A stretch of DNA of 11,140 bases from CALKHT01 sp964511575 (GCA_964511575.1 CAZEFM010000112.1:1-11140), one strand, 5' to 3'; counted from the first letter of the stretch, positions 1 through 7,270 are shown. Notes: generated from the sequence alone by a model not told the origin. Program-made: numbers and translations.

Positions 1-577
1 TCTTGGTCGACTGGTCGATGCGCATCTGGAGGACGTCCTTCTTGGACACCTCCAGTTCGATCCACGAGCCGCGTTCGGGAATGATGCGGGCCGAGTGCAG
101 CGGACGGTCCGCTTCAGCCGAGGCGATGGAGAAGTCCACGCCGGGCGAGCGGTGAAGCTGGTTCACGATGACGCGTTCAGCACCGTTGATGATGAACTCG
201 CCGCCACCCATCAGCACGGGGATCTCGCCCAGGTAGATCTCCTCTTCGGGGATCTCGGCGACATCCTTGCGCACCATGCGCACGCCGATGCGGAACGGCA
301 TGCCGTAGGTCAGCCGAAGCTCGCGGCACTCGTCCGGGGTATACCGCGGCTCATCGAGCTTGTAGTAGAGATACTCCAGCTTCATGTTCCCGTCGTAGCT
401 GTCGATGGGAAACACTTCGCGCAGGAGCGACTCCAGCCCGATTTCGATATTGCGTTTATCGAACGGTTTATCTAGTTGGAGGAAACGGTCATAAGCTGCA
501 GTTTGCACCTCGACCAAATTGGGGACAGCCAAAGCATCACCACGCTTGGCGTAGTCGCGCACCGAATTCAGCTGCAT
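1..577 (-). CDS. rpoB: RNA polymerase beta subunit, N-terminal part (cut by window edge)
   Basis: This is the 5' end of the gene for the beta subunit of DNA-dependent RNA polymerase; the rest lies outside the window, beyond base 1. The 192 codons present read MQLNSVRDYAKRG at the start, then the beta N-terminal signatures GAERVIVNQLHRSPGV (residues 132-147) and ARIIPERGSWIELEV (163-177), which are diagnostic of RpoB. The ATG at 577-575 is chosen because GAGGTGATC, a nine-base match to the 16S anti-Shine-Dalgarno, lies directly upstream (579-587). No ribosomal protein gene (rplJ or rplL) precedes it in the window, unlike the common rplKAJL-rpoBC order; the upstream neighbour is divergent. It therefore probably has its own promoter, and a good candidate lies at 667-695. 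Identification is essentially certain. Confidence 0.97.
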   Translation of the reverse strand, partial: MQLNSVRDYAKRGDALAVPNLVEVQTAAYDRFLQLDKPFDKRNIEIGLESLLREVFPIDSYDGNMKLEYLYYKLDEPRYTPDECRELRLTYGMPFRIGVRMVRKDVAEIPEEEIYLGEIPVLMGGGEFIINGAERVIVNQLHRSPGVDFSIASAEADRPLHSARIIPERGSWIELEVSKKDVLQMRIDQSTK

Positions 578-666
578 CGATCACCTCGATCAAGCCAGGT
601 TAAAGCCAGAAAAAACAATATGTTAGATGGACCCCGACACCGCCTTCGTTTTGCCGCAAGCACATC

Positions 667-695
667 AGTATATTCAACACCCGCCCTCTTCACAA
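667..695 (-). promoter_or_regulatory. Candidate sigma-70-type promoter of rpoB
   Basis: Read on the minus strand, TTGTGA (690-695) and TATACT (667-672) are separated by exactly 17 bases. The -10 hexamer matches consensus at five of six positions and the -35 at four of six. Transcription would begin near 660 and give an untranslated leader of about 83 bases before the rpoB ATG at 577. It is the best promoter I can find in the spacer for rpoB. The assignment is by consensus only. Confidence 0.55.
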
Positions 696-923
696 GGCCG
701 GTCCAGGAAAAAAATCCGCAAAGCGCCATTTTGAGGCTTGACATTTTACCCAGTTTCGATCCACCCGCCCGATAATTCGCACAATCCGAAAAACTTCACA
801 CGATTTCCACATCCGGTGACTCCTGATTGCGTGGATAACCTGAGGATAGCCAGGGGCCAGCGCCACGGGCCGAAGGCCACGGGGGAGTACGTGGGCGTTT
901 TTCGATCGACATGGCGTGGTCGC

Positions 924-967
924 TGGTGCCTCGATGGTGCCTCGATGGTGCCTCGATGGTGCTTCCA
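924..967 (+). repeat. 11-bp tandem repeat, four copies
   Basis: The unit TGGTGCCTCGA occurs three times without change (924-934, 935-945, 946-956) and a fourth time with two substitutions (TGGTGCTTCCA, 957-967). An 11-bp period is close to one helical turn, so each copy would present the same face. It lies about 100 bases upstream of the sigma factor start codon and may be a slippage-prone array or a set of protein-binding sites. There is no evidence that it is translated. Confidence 0.9.
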
Positions 968-984
968 CGCCTTTGATGGCCTGT

Positions 985-1003
985 CGCGACTAATAAAGTC
1001 GCG
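985..1003 (+). promoter_or_regulatory. Perfect 7-bp hairpin upstream of the sigma factor gene
   Basis: CGCGACT and AGTCGCG enclose a five-base AATAA loop, followed by a run of seven G. It lies 65 bases before the TTG start of the sigma factor. There is no T-run in either direction, so it is not a typical intrinsic terminator. It could be an operator dyad or a leader hairpin; the function is not shown by the sequence. Confidence 0.45.
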
Positions 1004-1067
1004 GGGGGGTGCGTCTATTCACACGGTCGCTTACTCGTAGAGCGACACAAATCGGCAGGAGCCGTGA

Positions 1068-1586
1068 TTGACTGAGCAGCCCCCCGGCCATGGAGCCTGC
1101 GTTCGCCAGGCCTTCGAACGGTTCGAAGGTCGGTTGCTGCAGTATGCCCGGCACCTGACCGGGTGCGAGGAGTCCGCCCGTGATGTGGTGCAGGAGACGT
1201 TCATGAAGCTGTGCCAGTCGCCACCCCGGGCGGGGGAGCTGAACGGGCAACTCGCCAGTTGGCTCTACGCCGTGTGCCGCAGTCGGGCGATCGACCTGCA
1301 GCGGCGTGCCCGACCGCTGCGGATCAGTGACTCCGCAGCGGTGAACGTCGATCAGGCGGGCGCGACGCCGAGCCCGGCGACCGTGGCGGAACGCACCGAG
1401 CAGTCGCAGCGGATCGCCGCGTTGCTCGCCGCGCTGCCGGCATCGCAACAGGAAGTGGTGCGACTGAAGTTCCAGCAGGGTCTGAGCTACAAGGAAATCG
1501 CCGCGGTCACCGGCCGCACCGTCAACCACGTCGGCGTCCTCCTGCACACCGCGCTGAAAACCCTGCGCAACCGGATGAAGGAGTAG
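1068..1586 (+). CDS. ECF-type RNA polymerase sigma factor
   Basis: The 172-residue product is a short sigma-70-family protein with only regions 2 and 4, as in extracytoplasmic-function sigma factors. Region 2 covers about residues 14-80, including DVVQETFMKLCQ (39-50) for core polymerase binding and WLYAVCRSRAIDLQRR (65-80) for -10 recognition. A short linker follows, and region 4 (about 115-170) carries LSYKEIAAVTGRT, the helix-turn-helix that reads the -35 element. The start is a TTG at 1068, chosen because AGGAG lies six bases upstream (1057-1061); the GTG at 1064 runs into a stop after three codons. The next gene starts 55 bases downstream on the same strand and has an anti-sigma-like N-terminus, so the two are probably co-transcribed partners. 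The target regulon cannot be seen from here. Confidence 0.9.
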   Translation: MTEQPPGHGACVRQAFERFEGRLLQYARHLTGCEESARDVVQETFMKLCQSPPRAGELNGQLASWLYAVCRSRAIDLQRRARPLRISDSAAVNVDQAGATPSPATVAERTEQSQRIAALLAALPASQQEVVRLKFQQGLSYKEIAAVTGRTVNHVGVLLHTALKTLRNRMKE

Positions 1587-1601
1587 CCGCGGGACAGGAC
1601 T

Positions 1602-1630
1602 GCACCACGAAGGACACAAAGGTCACCGAG
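1602..1630 (+). repeat. Single arm of a 9-bp-unit dispersed repeat
   Basis: GCACCACGAAGGACACAAAG and the following GTCACCGAG match the arms of the larger hairpin elements found at 7067, 8264 and 10762 (ACCACGAAGGACACGGAGG-like). Here only one arm is present, without an inverted partner. It fills most of the 55-base gap between the sigma factor and the anti-sigma/VWA gene, and no clear ribosome binding site remains before the ATG at 1642. Confidence 0.6.
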
Positions 1631-1641
1631 CGAACCGAGCC

Positions 1642-3987
1642 ATGAACATCAACGATCCCCTGCTGACCGCGTATGCCCTGGGTGAACTGGCGGGCGATGA
1701 AGCTGCCCGCGTGGAGGCGTTCGTGCGAACGAACGATGCCGCCCGGGCGGAGGTGGAGGCGATTCGCCGGACCGCGGGGGTGTTGCGCGATGAACTGTTG
1801 TCGGAGCCGATTCCGAGCCTTTCCGAGGAGCAACGCATCATGATCGAGCGCGAAATGACCGCCCCCTCACCGCATCGTGGCCGAGCAATTCTGGGCTACC
1901 TCGCCGCCGCCGCGCTGGGCGCCGCCGCGGCGGTGGCCGTAAGCGTCACGCTCAACGCCGTGACGCCCCCCGGCCCCGCTCCCCAGAACACATCAGTCGC
2001 ACTGCACACGCCTCGTGCCTCGGTAAATCCCGCGCCTACCAACCCGAAGCCCGCCCGAACATCCGAGCCGACGAACGCCGAAGGCGACGCAGAGCGCGAT
2101 ACGGAGGTGCAGCGACTACTCCAGCGAGCAGTGGAGTTGCGACGCCAGCAGCAGTACCACGACGCATCATTGGTGTTCGAACAAGCCCAACTCATCGACC
2201 CGAACAACGTCGCCGTACAGACGCTCAAGGAAATGGCCGAGGACACGGGACTTTACGTTGAATCCCGCCGCCGCCGCCGCAGACGCGACCTCGCCATCGC
2301 CGGCCAGCGACTCGACGGCATCGAAGCCACCCCGCCCTACTGGGGTGTGATGAGCCATGACAACGGAATCGCGGCCACTTACGGCATACGCGATTCAAAG
2401 CCGGAGTTTGCCCGGTTCCACCAAGGCCCCGAGTTCGATCTGGACAACGCATTGGCTGCGGGCGAACGCGCCGACGTCGACCTGCCCGGCCGCCACAACC
2501 CCAACTTCCACACCGAGGCGTACGACGCCGTCGTCCACAATCCGTTTCTCGCGGCGTTCGACAATCCGCTCTCCACATTCTCGATTGACGTCGACACCGC
2601 CAGCTACGCCAACACGCGGCGCATGCTCAAGGCCGGGCAGCTTCCGCCGCCGGGCGCGGTGCGGATCGAGGAGTTCATCAACTACTTCCCGTACAACTAC
2701 TCCGCGGCGGGCGACGATCTGCTGGCGGACGCGCACTTCGCCGCCCACGTCGAAGTGGCGCAGTGTCCCTGGAACCACGACCACCAGCTCGTGCGCATCG
2801 GCCTCAAGGGCAAGGAAGTCGCCCAGGAGCAGCGGCCGGCGTCCAACCTCGTCTTCCTCATCGATGTGTCCGGCTCGATGACTGACGCCAACAAGCTCCC
2901 TCTGCTGCGTGAAGCGTTTGCGCTGCTGACCCGGCAGCTCACCGACAACGACCGCATCGCGCTGGTGGTGTATGCCGGAGCGTCGGGGCTGGTGCTCGAC
3001 TCCACCCGTGGCACGCCGGAGAACAAAGCCGTCATCCTCGATGCCATCGCACGCCTGGAGGCGGGCGGCTCAACCAACGGCGGCGCGGGCATCCGGCTCG
3101 CCTACGACGTCGCCGCCGCCAACTTCATTGAAGGCGGCATCAACCGCGTCATCCTCGCGACCGATGGCGATTTCAACGTCGGCACCACCAGCCGCGACGA
3201 ACTGGTCCGCCTTATCGAGGACAAGCGCAAAACAGGCGTCCACCTCTCCATCCTGGCCGTCGGCGAAGGCAACCTTCAGGACGCCACCATGGAGGAGCTG
3301 TCCAACAAGGGCAACGGCAACTACTACTACCTCGACTCACTGCGCGAGGCACAGAAGGTGCTCGTCCAGGAGATGTCCGGCACGCTCATCACCATCGCCA
3401 AGGATGTGAAGATTCAGGTGGAGTTCAACCCCGCAGCCGTGGCGGGCTATCGGCTCATCGGCTACGAAAACCGCCTGCTCGCCAAGGAGGACTTCAACGA
3501 CGACACGAAAGACGCCGGCGAAATCGGCGCGGGCCACACGGTCACGGCCCTCTATGAACTCGTTCCGGCCAAACCTGCCGCCGATCAGGCCGAGCGTGAT
3601 GCGGAGCTCACCCGCGATGTCGACGCCCTGCGGTACATCAAACCCGCCGCGCTCAGCGATGCCGCCACGGCCAATGAACTGCTCACGCTCAAGCTGCGGT
3701 ACAAGCAGCCGGACGGCGATGTGAGCACCAAAGTCGAACTTCCCGTGCCCACAAACAACCGCGGCGTGGCGGAGGCATCCGAAGACTTCCGCTTCGCGGC
3801 CGCGGTGGCGGCGTTCGGCATGATCCTCCGCGACAGCCCCTACAAAGCCGACGCCGACCTGAACCTCGTCGCCAACCTCGCCCACGGCGCCACCGGCGAG
3901 GACCGCGACGGCTACCGGGCCGAGTTCCTCACCCTCGTCGAGCAGGCCCGCAGCCTCATCACCCCTCCCGACAATGCGCGGGAGTAG
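1642..3987 (+). CDS. Anti-sigma-like/membrane/VWA (YfbK-type) fusion protein
   Basis: The product has 781 residues. Residues 1-50 (DPLLTAYALGELAGDEAARV and on) resemble the N-terminus of anti-sigma factors and of planctomycete VWA proteins, but lack the zinc-binding His/Cys motif. A single hydrophobic segment spans about 83-107. Residues 110-150 are Pro/Thr-rich, 156-195 are TPR-like, and 209-215 are seven arginines. The YfbK-type N-terminal VWF domain starts near 296 (NPFLAAFDNPLSTFSIDVDT). The VWA domain (about 402-580) has an intact MIDAS: DVSGS (Asp408, Ser410, Ser412), Thr478 and Asp508. The remainder matches the C-terminal region usual in the YfbK family (E. coli YfbK is shorter). The topology suggests a cytoplasmic anti-sigma end and a periplasmic metal-dependent adhesion or sensing domain. 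The partner is probably the sigma factor just upstream. The domain calls are firm; the anti-sigma role is inferred. Confidence 0.9.
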   Translation: MNINDPLLTAYALGELAGDEAARVEAFVRTNDAARAEVEAIRRTAGVLRDELLSEPIPSLSEEQRIMIEREMTAPSPHRGRAILGYLAAAALGAAAAVAVSVTLNAVTPPGPAPQNTSVALHTPRASVNPAPTNPKPARTSEPTNAEGDAERDTEVQRLLQRAVELRRQQQYHDASLVFEQAQLIDPNNVAVQTLKEMAEDTGLYVESRRRRRRRDLAIAGQRLDGIEATPPYWGVMSHDNGIAATYGIRDSKPEFARFHQGPEFDLDNALAAGERADVDLPGRHNPNFHTEAYDAVVHNPFLAAFDNPLSTFSIDVDTASYANTRRMLKAGQLPPPGAVRIEEFINYFPYNYSAAGDDLLADAHFAAHVEVAQCPWNHDHQLVRIGLKGKEVAQEQRPASNLVFLIDVSGSMTDANKLPLLREAFALLTRQLTDNDRIALVVYAGASGLVLDSTRGTPENKAVILDAIARLEAGGSTNGGAGIRLAYDVAAANFIEGGINRVILATDGDFNVGTTSRDELVRLIEDKRKTGVHLSILAVGEGNLQDATMEELSNKGNGNYYYLDSLREAQKVLVQEMSGTLITIAKDVKIQVEFNPAAVAGYRLIGYENRLLAKEDFNDDTKDAGEIGAGHTVTALYELVPAKPAADQAERDAELTRDVDALRYIKPAALSDAATANELLTLKLRYKQPDGDVSTKVELPVPTNNRGVAEASEDFRFAAAVAAFGMILRDSPYKADADLNLVANLAHGATGEDRDGYRAEFLTLVEQARSLITPPDNARE

Positions 3988-4033
3988 CCACAACGAGGCA
4001 CGCAGGAAGTCGGATCAAAGTAGACTCTCCCAC

Positions 4034-4594
4034 ATGGGACTCCTGACCTTCAGCCTCAACGTCACCCTCGACGGCTGCGTCGATCACCGGGAGGGTATCG
4101 CCGATGACGAGACGCATGCCTTCTTCACGCGCCTCATGGATGAGAATGGGGCGATGCTGTGGGGGCGCATCACGTACGAGATGATGGAAAGCTACTGGCC
4201 CGCTGTGGCGCGGGGTGAGGAGGATGCCCCGCCGGCGATGCGCGCATGGGCGGTCAAGCTCGAGGCCAAGCCGAAGTACGTGGTGTCGTCCACGCGAAGG
4301 GACTTTCCCTGGACCAACAGCCGCCACCTCGCCGGCGACCTGCGCACCGGGGTGCAGAAACTCAAGGACGCGACCCCCGCCGGCGTGCTCCTGGGTAGCG
4401 GCAAGCTCGCCATCGAACTCGATCGGCTGGATCTGATCGACGAGTACCAGTTCCTCATCCACCCGCGCATCGCAGGCCACGGCCCCACGCTCTACCAGAA
4501 CGGCCTGCCCGGCACGCGACGGCTCGAACTGGTCTCGGCGACACCGCTCCACAACGGCGCAGTCGCCATGCACTACCGACGTGCACGCCGCTAA
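4034..4594 (+). CDS. RibD C-terminal/DHFR-like reductase family protein
   Basis: The 186-residue product belongs to the dihydrofolate-reductase-like family that includes the C-terminal domain of RibD and YyaP-type proteins. Visible family features are SLNVTLDGCVDH (7-18), GRITYEMM (44-51), KYVVSST (81-87), the nucleotide-binding-type GSGKLA (121-126) and DEYQFLIHPRIAGHGPTLY (136-154). It is expected to be a soluble NAD(P)H-binding reductase, but the substrate is unknown, and this subfamily should not be equated with folA. I place the start at the ATG at 4034 because the conserved family fold begins there. An in-frame ATG at 3974 would overlap the preceding gene and add 20 residues unlike the family. 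No clear Shine-Dalgarno is present. The neighbours give no functional hint. Confidence 0.85.
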   Translation: MGLLTFSLNVTLDGCVDHREGIADDETHAFFTRLMDENGAMLWGRITYEMMESYWPAVARGEEDAPPAMRAWAVKLEAKPKYVVSSTRRDFPWTNSRHLAGDLRTGVQKLKDATPAGVLLGSGKLAIELDRLDLIDEYQFLIHPRIAGHGPTLYQNGLPGTRRLELVSATPLHNGAVAMHYRRARR

Positions 4595-4773
4595 CAACCC
4601 CCGCGGTCCCTCACCTCCGGTACCCATCTGCGCCTTTTCGTAACCACTCCGGCATCAGCTTTGTAATACCTCCCGCAGAGGCAGGGGAGACGGCGGCGGC
4701 GTGCGCCCGGAGGGGTGCGCGTGCAGCCTTTGCTTCCGAGTTGTCAGGTTTGCACATCAGGAGGAACGAACGC

Positions 4774-6390
4774 ATGCAGCAGCAGTCGCAACCGCTTCGA
4801 TGGGGGGTGTTGTTCCTCGGCGTGGTGGTCGCCGCGACGCTGGGCGCATGCAATCTGCGGATGGCCGCGGTGCCTGCGCCGCAGGCCACCTACCTCGTCA
4901 CCGCCGACGCCGACCCGCTTCCCGCTCCCCAAAGCAGCGCCACCGTCGTGCCGCCGGGCTACCGTGCCGAAGTCGTCGTCACCGACCTCACCTACCCGTC
5001 CAGCGTCGCCTTCGACGATGCGGGCAACCTCTATGTGGCGGAGTCAGGCTTCGTCTACGGCGACCCGGCCGCACCGGCCCGGCTGCTGCGCATCGCCCCC
5101 GATGGTGCCATGCACTACATCACCGACCAGCTCAACGGCCCGGTCACCGACCTGCTCTGGCACAACGGACAGCTCTACATCTCCCACCGCGGCAAAATCT
5201 CCATCCTCCAAGGCGATACCGTCCGCGACATCGTCACCGACCTGCCCAGCTTCGGCGACCACCACAACAACCAACTCGCGGCCGGACCCGACGGACGCAT
5301 CTACTTCGGTCAGGGCACCGCCACCAACTCCGGCGTCGTGGGCATGGACAACTTCCTCTACCAGTGGCTCCCCCGCCACCCCGAGGGACACGACTATCTG
5401 CCCTACGACGTCAGCATCGACACCCACACCTACACCACCATCAACCCCTTCGTCATGGCGGGCGGTGAGGGAAGCTGGTTCGTCCACACCACACCCTTCG
5501 CACCGTTCGGCCAAAGCGGCGGCGGCGTGCGCGAAGTGCTCGGTGTGCGACCCGCCAACGGCGCGATCATGCGCATGAACGCCGATGGCACCAACCTGCA
5601 GGTCTACGCGTGGGGCTTGCGCAACCCGTTCGGTCTGGTCTGGGCGCGCGATGGCCAGCTTTATGCCGCCAACAACGGATTCGATGAGCGCGGCTCGCGC
5701 CCCATCGCCAACGACACCGATCAGCTCTACGTCATCGAACCTAACGCGTGGTACGGTTGGCCCGACTACGCCGGGGGCATGCCCGTCACCGATGCCCGCT
5801 ATGAATCCAGGCTGGGCAGTCGGCCGCGATTCATCCTCCGCGAACACCCGCCGGTTGAAAAACCCGTCATCCACTTCCCCGCCCACTCCGGCGTCGCGAA
5901 ACTGGCAACGGGAAGCCATGAACGCTTCGGCGATCCGGGCCACCTCTACCTGGCGATCTTCGGCCCAATGACGCCGCTCACCGGCGAGCAGCCCGTCGGC
6001 CAACGCGGCTACGAAGTCGTGCGCATCGACACCCGCACCTGGGCGGTCACCCCCTTCTTCACCAACCGCGATCGACCCGAATCGCTTAGCAATGTGCGGT
6101 TCAACGGCGGTATCCGTCGTCCGGTCGATGTGACGTTCTCGCCCGATGGCAAGACGCTCTATGTCGTGGACATCGGCGCGATCGAAGTGCTGCCCACCCG
6201 CGTGCCCACCATCGAAGCCAAACCCGGCACAGGCGTCGTCTGGCGAATCGTGCCCGAAGGGGTCGAGCCCATGGGACCGCCCGCCAACCTCTCGGTGCTG
6301 CCCGGTCGCGGCCGCGACACACCGCCCGAACCCACCCGAGCCGTCGGCGTCAATAACCCCCACCGACCCGGAGCGTTTCCAAGCGAATGA
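4774..6390 (+). CDS. Lipoprotein of the PQQ glucose/sorbosone dehydrogenase-like beta-propeller family
   Basis: The 538-residue product starts with a lipoprotein signal (hydrophobic 11-25, lipobox LGAC, Cys26) and is probably anchored in the envelope. The rest is a six-bladed propeller-like sequence of the soluble glucose dehydrogenase/sorbosone dehydrogenase family. It shows GYRAEVVVTDLTYPSSVAFD (62-81), DHHNNQLAAGPDGRIYFGQG (162-181; the family catalytic His lies in such a segment), GLRNPFGLVWARDGQLYAAN (281-300), and PNAWYGWPDYAGG (323-335). It may oxidise sugars with PQQ as cofactor, but many relatives are uncharacterised and no CxxCH heme motif is present. The ATG at 4774 is chosen because AGGAGGA lies eight bases upstream (4759-4765); a TTG at 4741 lies upstream of this site. 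The C-terminal 35 residues are Pro/Arg-rich and probably unstructured. Confidence 0.85.
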   Translation: MQQQSQPLRWGVLFLGVVVAATLGACNLRMAAVPAPQATYLVTADADPLPAPQSSATVVPPGYRAEVVVTDLTYPSSVAFDDAGNLYVAESGFVYGDPAAPARLLRIAPDGAMHYITDQLNGPVTDLLWHNGQLYISHRGKISILQGDTVRDIVTDLPSFGDHHNNQLAAGPDGRIYFGQGTATNSGVVGMDNFLYQWLPRHPEGHDYLPYDVSIDTHTYTTINPFVMAGGEGSWFVHTTPFAPFGQSGGGVREVLGVRPANGAIMRMNADGTNLQVYAWGLRNPFGLVWARDGQLYAANNGFDERGSRPIANDTDQLYVIEPNAWYGWPDYAGGMPVTDARYESRLGSRPRFILREHPPVEKPVIHFPAHSGVAKLATGSHERFGDPGHLYLAIFGPMTPLTGEQPVGQRGYEVVRIDTRTWAVTPFFTNRDRPESLSNVRFNGGIRRPVDVTFSPDGKTLYVVDIGAIEVLPTRVPTIEAKPGTGVVWRIVPEGVEPMGPPANLSVLPGRGRDTPPEPTRAVGVNNPHRPGAFPSE

Positions 6391-6394
6391 GATC

Positions 6395-6466
6395 ATTTGG
6401 TGATGTGGTGATCTGGTGATGTGGCGAACGACAACACAACGTCACCAAATCACCACATCACCGAAT
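6395..6466. repeat. Inverted repeat of GGTGAT-type units after the sugar dehydrogenase gene
   Basis: The left arm (6395-6419, beginning ATTTGGTGATGTGGTGAT) pairs with the right arm (6441-6466, beginning GTCACCAAATCACCACATCA) over about 25 bases with two mismatches and a loop of about 21 bases. The arms are built of short TTTGGTGAT/GTGGTGAT units. It starts four bases after the stop codon at 6390 and ends 19 bases before the next gene. A transcript would form a stable stem, possibly a terminator or 3'-end stabiliser, though no clear U-run follows. Confidence 0.8.
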
Positions 6467-6485
6467 AACAACACCCGGTGTTCCC

Positions 6486-7022
6486 ATGCAGCGAATTGCG
6501 ATCATCGGCACCAGTTGCAGTGGCAAGACGACGCTGGCGCGACGGCTGGCGCAAACGCTGAGTGCACGGCACGTGGAGCTGGATGCGCTGAACTGGCTTC
6601 CCGACTGGCAGCCGCGAAGCAGCGAAGGGTTTCGCCGATGCGTGGCTCAGGAACTGAGCTGCCCGCGATGGGTGGCGTGCGGCAACTACCGGCAGGTGCG
6701 CGACATCGTCTGGAAACGCGCCACCACGCTCATTTGGCTCAACTACCCCTTCCCCATCGTGCTGGGCAGGGCGTTGCTGCGCACCGGTCGCCGGGTGCTC
6801 TTGCGCGAGGAGCTCTACTCGGGCAACCGCGAAACGTTCCGCAAGTCGTTCATGAGCAGCCAGTCGATCATCTGGTGGGTGATCCGCACACACCATCGCC
6901 GACGACGGGAATACCGCGCCCTGTTCCAGTCCCCGCCCTACCCCCACCTGCAATGCCTGGAACTGCGCCACCCCGCCGAGGCGAACCACCTGCTGCGCTC
7001 CTGCGCGTTCGAAGCGGTTTAA
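6486..7022 (+). CDS. Small P-loop NTPase, adenylate kinase/topology-modulation-like
   Basis: The 178-residue protein opens directly with a nucleotide-binding fold: MQRIAIIGTSCSGKTTLARR, with the Walker A motif at residues 8-16 (GTSCSGKTT). ELDALNW (31-37) and WVACGNYRQVRDIVWKRA (62-79), followed by TLIWLNYP (81-88), match the pattern of the small adenylate-kinase-like proteins often annotated as topology modulation (FlaR-like) proteins. Relatives commonly have DGNY and LDYP where this one has CGNY and LNYP, so two usually acidic positions differ. The arginine-rich stretch at 136-143 (HHRRRREY) may be part of the lid that binds phosphates. The actual substrate is unknown. The ATG at 6486 is supported by the fold starting at residue 2, but no Shine-Dalgarno is seen. 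It converges on ftsY. Confidence 0.8.
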   Translation: MQRIAIIGTSCSGKTTLARRLAQTLSARHVELDALNWLPDWQPRSSEGFRRCVAQELSCPRWVACGNYRQVRDIVWKRATTLIWLNYPFPIVLGRALLRTGRRVLLREELYSGNRETFRKSFMSSQSIIWWVIRTHHRRRREYRALFQSPPYPHLQCLELRHPAEANHLLRSCAFEAV

Positions 7023-7066
7023 GCGTTAACCACGGAGCACACCGAGCGCAAGAGAAAGACAGGGAA
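7023..7066 (+). repeat. Degenerate single repeat arm next to element 1
   Basis: GTTAACCACGGAGCACACCG (7025-7044) is a further ACCACGGAGCACACNGAG-type arm without an inverted partner, lying between the stop codon of the P-loop gene and element 1. It looks like a relic of another repeat of the same style. Confidence 0.4.
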
Positions 7067-7264
7067 AAGGCGAAACCACGAATGAACGCGAATAGACGCG
7101 AATGGTTAACCACGAAGGACACGGAGGACACCAAGGAAGCAATGAAATTGGTTGAGTAGGCGTCGCGTCGAAGAAAATACTCGAGCCTCCTCACTCTTGG
7201 TGCCCTTGGTGATCTTGGTGGTTCCACTATTCGCGTCTATTCGCGTTCATTCGCGGTTCGCCTT
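7067..7264 (+). repeat. Hairpin element 1 (about 198 bp), terminal inverted repeats with a unique core
   Basis: The ends are AAGGCGAAACCACGAATGAA (from 7067) and the inverted form ending GCGGTTCGCCTT (to 7264). Each arm of about 65-70 bp has an outer part made of 10-bp CGAATGAACG/CGAATAGACG units and an inner part made of 9-bp units such as CACCAAGGG and CACGAAGGA. The core (about 7138-7194) is not palindromic overall. The element sits between two convergent genes and ends seven bases before the ftsY stop codon. A nearly identical copy in the opposite orientation lies at 8264-8436. It has no reading frame of its own and resembles a MITE or a bidirectional terminator structure. Confidence 0.85.
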
Positions 7265-7270
7265 CACGCC

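Larger units (their letters stand above)
578..1067. other. Divergent intergenic spacer between rpoB and the sigma factor gene
   Basis: About 490 bases lie between the two divergent start codons. The rpoB-proximal half is less GC-rich and holds the candidate rpoB promoter and leader. The distal half holds an 11-bp tandem repeat (924-967) and a perfect 7-bp hairpin (985-1003). The short reading frames that cross it encode low-complexity or repeat-derived peptides with no recognisable domain or good ribosome binding site, so I call no gene here. I could not identify a convincing promoter for the sigma factor gene. Confidence 0.6.

Noticed and set aside
738..776. Plus-strand TTGACA followed by GATAAT in the rpoB/sigma spacer
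   Set aside because: The hexamers are 27 bases apart, far outside the 16-18 base spacing of a sigma-70 promoter.
806..838. DnaA-box-like sequences (TTTCCACA, GTGGATAAC; also TGTGGAAAA near 10312)
   Set aside because: Only one or two imperfect boxes at each place, no AT-rich unwinding region and no dnaA/dnaN nearby, so no case for an origin.
690..968. Short reading frames in the rpoB/sigma spacer on both strands
   Set aside because: They translate the 11-bp tandem repeat or low-complexity sequence and have no ribosome binding site or domain.
3974..4033. Upstream ATG for the DHFR-like gene
   Set aside because: It overlaps the preceding gene and adds 20 residues unlike the family; the fold starts at the ATG at 4034.
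4034..4594. folA (classical dihydrofolate reductase) to match folP in the window
   Set aside because: Motifs fit the RibD-C/YyaP-like branch, not classical FolA, and the gene is over 3 kb from folP with unrelated genes between.
4698..4716. GCGCCC/GGGTGCGC hairpin before the sugar dehydrogenase gene as a terminator
   Set aside because: The stem is short and imperfect and no U-run follows.
5044..6396. Long (450-codon) open frame on the minus strand opposite the sugar dehydrogenase gene
   Set aside because: It is the antisense shadow of a well-supported lipoprotein gene in GC-rich DNA, rich in Gly/Val/Asp, with no recognisable domain.
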